Positions 60,682-64,000 of a stretch of DNA of 64,000 nucleotides are shown here, piece after piece. Position 1 is the stretch's first letter. Each line of letters opens with the position of its first letter. Below the pieces are notes generated by a model that ran no database searches, was not told the origin of the DNA, and saw nothing but the letters and a program-made list of their open reading frames with translations. The translations under genes and the position numbers were made by a program. This DNA comes from JANNRR01 sp031401675 (lineage in GTDB: Bacteria; Pseudomonadota; Alphaproteobacteria; Rhodobacterales; Rhodobacteraceae), in assembly GCA_031401675.1 (NCBI GenBank), contig JANNRR010000085.1:24932-88931 (forward strand). Reading direction: 5' to 3'.

Positions 60682-61587
60682 ATGCCCATGTCGCTGGCCT
60701 CACTTGTGGTTCTTGGGGCGTCCGGCCGCGTCGGTTCGCTGATCCGTGCGGCCTGGGAACAGCACCCCGTACCGGGCCTGTCGGTGCGCTGGCACTCGCG
60801 CCAGCCGGCAGCGGGGGACTGGATCAGATGGGACATGGCCGAAGGGTCCGACGCCCTGGCACAGCGGATCGGCCCGAATGTCGATGCCGTGCTGGTGCTG
60901 GCCGGGGTGACACCGGCGTCTGGCCGAGACTACGCGGCGAACGTCAACCTGCCGCTGTCGGTACTGGAAGCCGCCGGGTTGTGCGGCGTGCATCAGGTGT
61001 TCCTAGCCTCGTCGTCAGCCGTGTACGGTCATCCGGCGGACGACATTCCGGTGCCGGAATCCGCTGCACTTGCACCGGTCAACGCCTATGGTGCCTCCAA
61101 ACTCGCCATGGAACAGGCCGCCCTTGCCTGGACAGCAGCCGCCGGAGCAGGTGCGCCCGGAACAACCATGTTGCGCATCGGCAACGTGGCGGGAACCGAT
61201 CAGCTGTTTCGCAATATGCTGAACGCCAGCACCGATGCGCCGGTGGTTCTGGACCAGTTCGCCGACGGCTCGACACCATCGCGCAGCTACATCGGGCCAC
61301 AGAGTTTCGCCGATCTGGTGGCCGCGTTGGCAAGGCGCGCAGCTTTGGGCGAACCGCTGCCAGACGTGCTGAATGTCGGGGCCCCCGGCGGCGTCCAGAT
61401 GGGCCAACTGCTGGACGCACTGGAACAGGCCGGGCAACCGGTGCCGCACCGGTTCCAACCGGCCGCGCCCGGAACCCTGCGCCGACTGCATCTTGATACC
61501 GCCCTGCTGGCGCAGTTCCACCGGTTTGCGCCGCAAGACCTGACCGCCGTCGGCATGGTGGCACAATGTCTGGCGTTGCAGCCATGA
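60682..61587 (+). CDS. NAD-dependent epimerase/dehydratase
   Basis: SDR enzyme of 301 residues. NAD loop VVLGASGRVGSLIRAAW, VDAVLVLAGVTPASG, VFLASSSAVYG and catalytic YGASKLAMEQ (Tyr-x3-Lys). Probably modifies a sugar nucleotide for the exopolysaccharide. The ATG at 60682 and another two codons later are candidates; the ribosome site is weak. The stop overlaps the sugar transferase start by 4 nt (ATGA). Confidence 0.86.
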   Translation: MPMSLASLVVLGASGRVGSLIRAAWEQHPVPGLSVRWHSRQPAAGDWIRWDMAEGSDALAQRIGPNVDAVLVLAGVTPASGRDYAANVNLPLSVLEAAGLCGVHQVFLASSSAVYGHPADDIPVPESAALAPVNAYGASKLAMEQAALAWTAAAGAGAPGTTMLRIGNVAGTDQLFRNMLNASTDAPVVLDQFADGSTPSRSYIGPQSFADLVAALARRAALGEPLPDVLNVGAPGGVQMGQLLDALEQAGQPVPHRFQPAAPGTLRRLHLDTALLAQFHRFAPQDLTAVGMVAQCLALQP

Positions 61588-62207
61588 CCCCGGGCAAGCG
61601 CCTGTTTGACATCGGATTGTGCCTGCTGTTGTCTTTGGTGCTTCTGCCGGTCGTGGCGGTCCTGCTGTTGCTGATGCTGGTCCGACAGGGGCGGCCATTG
61701 TTCTATGTGTCAGAACGGATGCGTACCCCCGATCAGGGTTTTGCCCTGATCAAGCTCAGGACCATGCATCCCGCGCCGCTCGATTCCGGTGTGTCCGGCG
61801 GCGACAAGGCTGTGCGGATCACCGCAATCGGCGGCTTTCTGCGCCGCACCCGGCTTGACGAGTTGCCTCAGCTTTGGAACATCCTGCGCGGCGATATCAG
61901 TTTTGTCGGTCCGCGCCCGCCGCTGCGCCGCTATGTGGAACAGTGCCCCAAGCTCTATGCGCAGGTCCTGCACAGCCGTCCGGGCGTCACCGGACTCGCC
62001 ACCGTGGTCTATCACGGCACCGAAGAACGGTTGCTGGCCCGCTGCACCACCGCCGCAGAAACCGAAGCGGTCTATACAAGGCGCTGCATTCCGCGCAAGG
62101 CTCGGCTGGACCTGATTTACCAGCGCAACCGGACATTCTGGCTGGACCTCTGGCTGATCTTGCGTACGGCTGGCAAGCTTTTCGGGCGCAGCGGGCCAAC
62201 GCTCTGA
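61584..62207 (+). CDS. Priming sugar transferase (undecaprenyl-phosphate type, short form)
   Basis: Membrane-bound phosphoglycosyl transferase that places the first sugar on undecaprenyl phosphate. It has 207 residues: an N-terminal helix (GLCLLLSLVLLPVVAVLLLLML), then FYVSERM, FALIKLRTMH, GGFLRRTRLDELPQLWNILRG and DISFVGPRPPL, which hold the catalytic DE pair and the conserved VGPRP. The C-terminus is longer than in WcaJ-type domains by about 30 residues. Coupled to the epimerase gene. Confidence 0.92.
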   Translation: MTPGKRLFDIGLCLLLSLVLLPVVAVLLLLMLVRQGRPLFYVSERMRTPDQGFALIKLRTMHPAPLDSGVSGGDKAVRITAIGGFLRRTRLDELPQLWNILRGDISFVGPRPPLRRYVEQCPKLYAQVLHSRPGVTGLATVVYHGTEERLLARCTTAAETEAVYTRRCIPRKARLDLIYQRNRTFWLDLWLILRTAGKLFGRSGPTL

Positions 62208-62397
62208 CCGGCGGGTATGATCATGGGGCTTGAGTTCCCCAGCCGCATCAGGCACCAGAACACCCGGAAATGCCTGATGATCGGCACGGCTGCAACCCGC
62301 TACGACCAACAACAATCGGTCGCGGCGGATTTGCATCATGTGTAATCTGCAGGCGATTGGGTCCGGGCCGGAAAAGCGCATCAAAAGGAAGCATTCA

Positions 62398-62510
62398 GTG
62401 GGTGATTTCTCTTTTGATCCGGTTTTCTACGTCTACACCTACCCCGATCTGGTCCGCCTGACCGACTCCGAACTGCAAGCGCACTGGCGCAACCACGGCT
62501 ATCTGCTCGC
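62398..62510 (+). pseudogene. 5' fragment of a glycosyltransferase-type gene
   Basis: A GTG after AAAAGGAA starts a frame reading MGDFSFDPVFYVYTYPDL, then LQAHWRNHGY. This FD-x-x-FY-x-x-YPD pattern opens many large glycan transferases. After about 37 codons the sequence switches to the reverse complement of another glycosyltransferase gene, so the gene is cut off. An upstream in-frame ATG lies at 62338. Junction estimated at 62497-62510. Confidence 0.6.
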
Positions 62511-63630
62511 CACGATGGCATTGTTCGCCACCACCAGCTTCAGCTTTTCGGCGCTGCCAAAGGATGTGCCACCACGATGTTCGACAAACAGGCCCGGCAA
62601 CCCCAGATTGCGGCCGCCGGCGGCTCGGGCCCGCTGGCACCAGTCAACCTCTTCGCCATAGCCGCGCGCGAACGCCGTATCCAGCAGCCCGACCTGCCGC
62701 AGGAAAGCGATGTTGATCGCCATGCAGAAGCCTACGCCGGTCGGCACTTCGGCCAGGTTCGCTTCCGGATTGAATTTCTGCGCCACGGCGTCGATCCGGT
62801 CGGCCAGCCCGGCCGCCAGCACCGTGCGCTGGCAGATCATCGGCACCGAACAGATTTCGGCGTCATTCGACATCGGCGTGACCGTGGCCACGTTGTCGTG
62901 CATCAGGATCGGCCGAAGCAACCGCGAAGCCCAGGCCGCGGGCACCAGCGCATCCGAATTCAACAGGACCACATGGTCGCCGAAGCCAAGCGCAAGCGCC
63001 AGGCCGATGTTGACGCTGCCGATGAACCCCAGATTGCTCTGGTTCTCAAGCAGGGTGACGCGATTCGACTGGGTTTCGTCCCGGGCTGCGGCCCATTCGC
63101 GCAGAAATGGCCGGACCCTTGGATCGGTCGAGCAGTCCTCGATCAGGATCAGCCGCCACGGCAGGTCGGTATGGTGCCGAACCCGCTCCAGCGCCTCGGT
63201 CAGCAGTTCAAAGGCGTTGAAGACCGGCAAGACGATGCTGATCCGGGCCTGGGCCTGAGTGCCCGGCGATGGATTGTCGGATCCGGCATCGGCAAACAGG
63301 TCCATCGTCATCGGCGCGGCGGCAGATGGCGCGATCTGGTTCAGGCCAAGGGCATTTTTCACCGCCGCCCGGGCGGACAAGTCGCGCGTCAGGTACCAGC
63401 GCAGCATCGCCGGACTGGCCCGCCCCAGATCATACAGAAACGGCAGGATCAACCGCCTGCGCGCCGCAGCAATCTGGCGTGGCGTGATTTCCGGCAAGAA
63501 GTGGGCGTAGCGGATGGTCCCGACGTGCACCGTCAGGATCACCCGTGACTGTTCGAACGGCTGATCGAGGTAGAAGCCGACATTCGCACTCTGCCCGGGC
63601 TCCAGCACTGCGGCGTGAGCAATAGCTGGA
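62499..63630 (-). pseudogene. Glycosyltransferase family 2 gene, broken at both ends
   Basis: Long frame holding a GT2 domain: ISIVLPVFNAFELLTEALE, LILIEDCSTDPRV, NLGFIGSVNIGLALA, VVLLNSDALVPAAW and FARGYGEEVDWCQRARAAGG. The C-terminal side stops abruptly after AEKLKLVVANNAIVASR, where relatives continue, at the junction with an oppositely oriented gene fragment. At the 5' side homology begins near AVLEPGQSANVGFYLDQ (about 63610-63630); beyond this the sequence belongs to the IS element, so the original start is lost. Confidence 0.7.
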
Positions 63631-63639
63631 AGTTGGTGA

Positions 63640-64000
63640 CGGGGGATTGGGAGGCATATCAAGGCGTTGTTCACGCGCCGCAGTTCTCGCAGAGAAAAGG
63701 ATATGCCACTTGACGAAGGATACGGTTGTCGCGTTTCGCGCGCCAGACGGATTTTCACCCGATCCGCTGACGGATTTGCTGCGGCAGGGTGCACGCCAGT
63801 TGATCGCGCAGGCGGTCGAGGCCGAGTTGAACGGGTTTCTCGCCGCCCATGCCGATCAGACTGATACCGCTGGCCGCAGGCGGTTGGTCCGGCACGGCCA
63901 TCTGCCCGAGCGGGATATTCAGACCGGGATCGGCGCGGTGCCGGTGAAGGTTCCGCGGGTCCGGGATCGGGCCCCGGAAGGCGTGCCGCTTCGGTTCACA
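63640..64000 (+). mobile_element. IS256-family insertion sequence, left end, cut by window edge
   Basis: Left boundary lies somewhere in 63610-63700, before the transposase start; the terminal inverted repeat could not be fixed because the right end is outside the window. It interrupts the 5' part of the GT2 gene. Confidence 0.65.
63710..64000 (+). CDS. IS256-family (mutator-type) transposase, 3'-truncated by window edge
   Basis: First 97 codons of a DDE transposase. From the TTG at 63710, with AAAAGGA 10 bases before it, it reads TKDTVVAFRAPDGFSPDPL, then LRQGARQLIAQAVEAELNGF, RRRLVRHGHLPERDIQTGIG and VPVKVPRVRDR, the usual N-terminal region of the IS256/mutator family. The catalytic DDE residues lie beyond the window. 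Confidence 0.9.
   Translation, partial: MTKDTVVAFRAPDGFSPDPLTDLLRQGARQLIAQAVEAELNGFLAAHADQTDTAGRRRLVRHGHLPERDIQTGIGAVPVKVPRVRDRAPEGVPLRFT

Noticed and set aside
1..64000. CRISPR arrays, tRNA or rRNA genes
   Set aside because: No regularly spaced direct repeats of CRISPR size and no cloverleaf or rRNA sequence was recognised by eye; a covariance-model search would be decisive.

Overview
The window is GC-rich DNA (about 65% by eye) from an alphaproteobacterium, most likely Rhodobacterales (Rhodobacteraceae/Paracoccaceae). This rests on a mipZ gene, an ATP synthase F0 operon with split b and b' subunits, a GT14 transferase next to a sulfotransferase and a DUF3052 gene, and an ffh - acetyltransferase - chorismate mutase - rpsP - rimM - trmD - rplS - rpmE locus. 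Nearly all of it is coding, and genes are often coupled by 1-4 nt ATGA/GTGA overlaps. No tRNA, rRNA or CRISPR was recognised.

Layout. 0-3.5 kb: 3' part of leuS, then lptE and holA, translationally coupled. 3.5-14 kb: housekeeping and accessory enzymes (flavoprotein, alpha/beta hydrolase with a divergent MarR regulator and a triple 21-bp repeat between them, MscS channel, DUF2125 protein, GAF protein, M20 amidohydrolase, and a ridA-gdpD-GNAT operon). 14-19 kb: type I secretion pair (HlyD adaptor and ABC permease/ATPase), divergent from an mlaA-mlaC pair. 19-23.4 kb: PBP1A-type peptidoglycan synthase, divergent from glnK-amtB. 23.4-30.7 kb: HIT protein, GT14 glycosyltransferase, sulfotransferase, DUF3052 protein, adenosine kinase, nth, AraC-MGMT fusion, OmpA-type lipoprotein. 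30.7-38.8 kb: FadR-type regulator, atpI-atpB-atpE-atpF'-atpF, ArsR regulator with a clear operator, LysR regulator, glycosyltransferase, lactonase-like hydrolase. 38.8-50.2 kb: MFS transporter, then the ffh to rpmE translation/secretion locus. 50.2-56.2 kb: mipZ, a small convergent gene, a Hen1-like methyltransferase, galE, DUF4260 protein, LysR and a malonyl-CoA synthetase-like ligase. 56.2-64 kb: an exopolysaccharide locus (YjbF, YjbH, OPX export lipoprotein, epimerase, priming sugar transferase) that runs into broken glycosyltransferase genes and an IS256-family transposase at the window edge.

The most unusual feature is the tandem array between ffh and chorismate mutase: seven consecutive acetyltransferase genes carrying eight GNAT domains, each joined to the next by a 1-4 nt stop/start overlap. 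One gene is a two-domain fusion, explainable by a 17-nt deletion of a stop/start junction. Other points worth checking are three 21-bp operator-like repeats before the MarR gene, two small genes below usual size cut-offs (46881-47027 and 51041-51214 minus), a probable frameshift at the start of the flavoprotein gene, and the rearranged glycosyltransferase/IS junctions at 62.4-63.7 kb.
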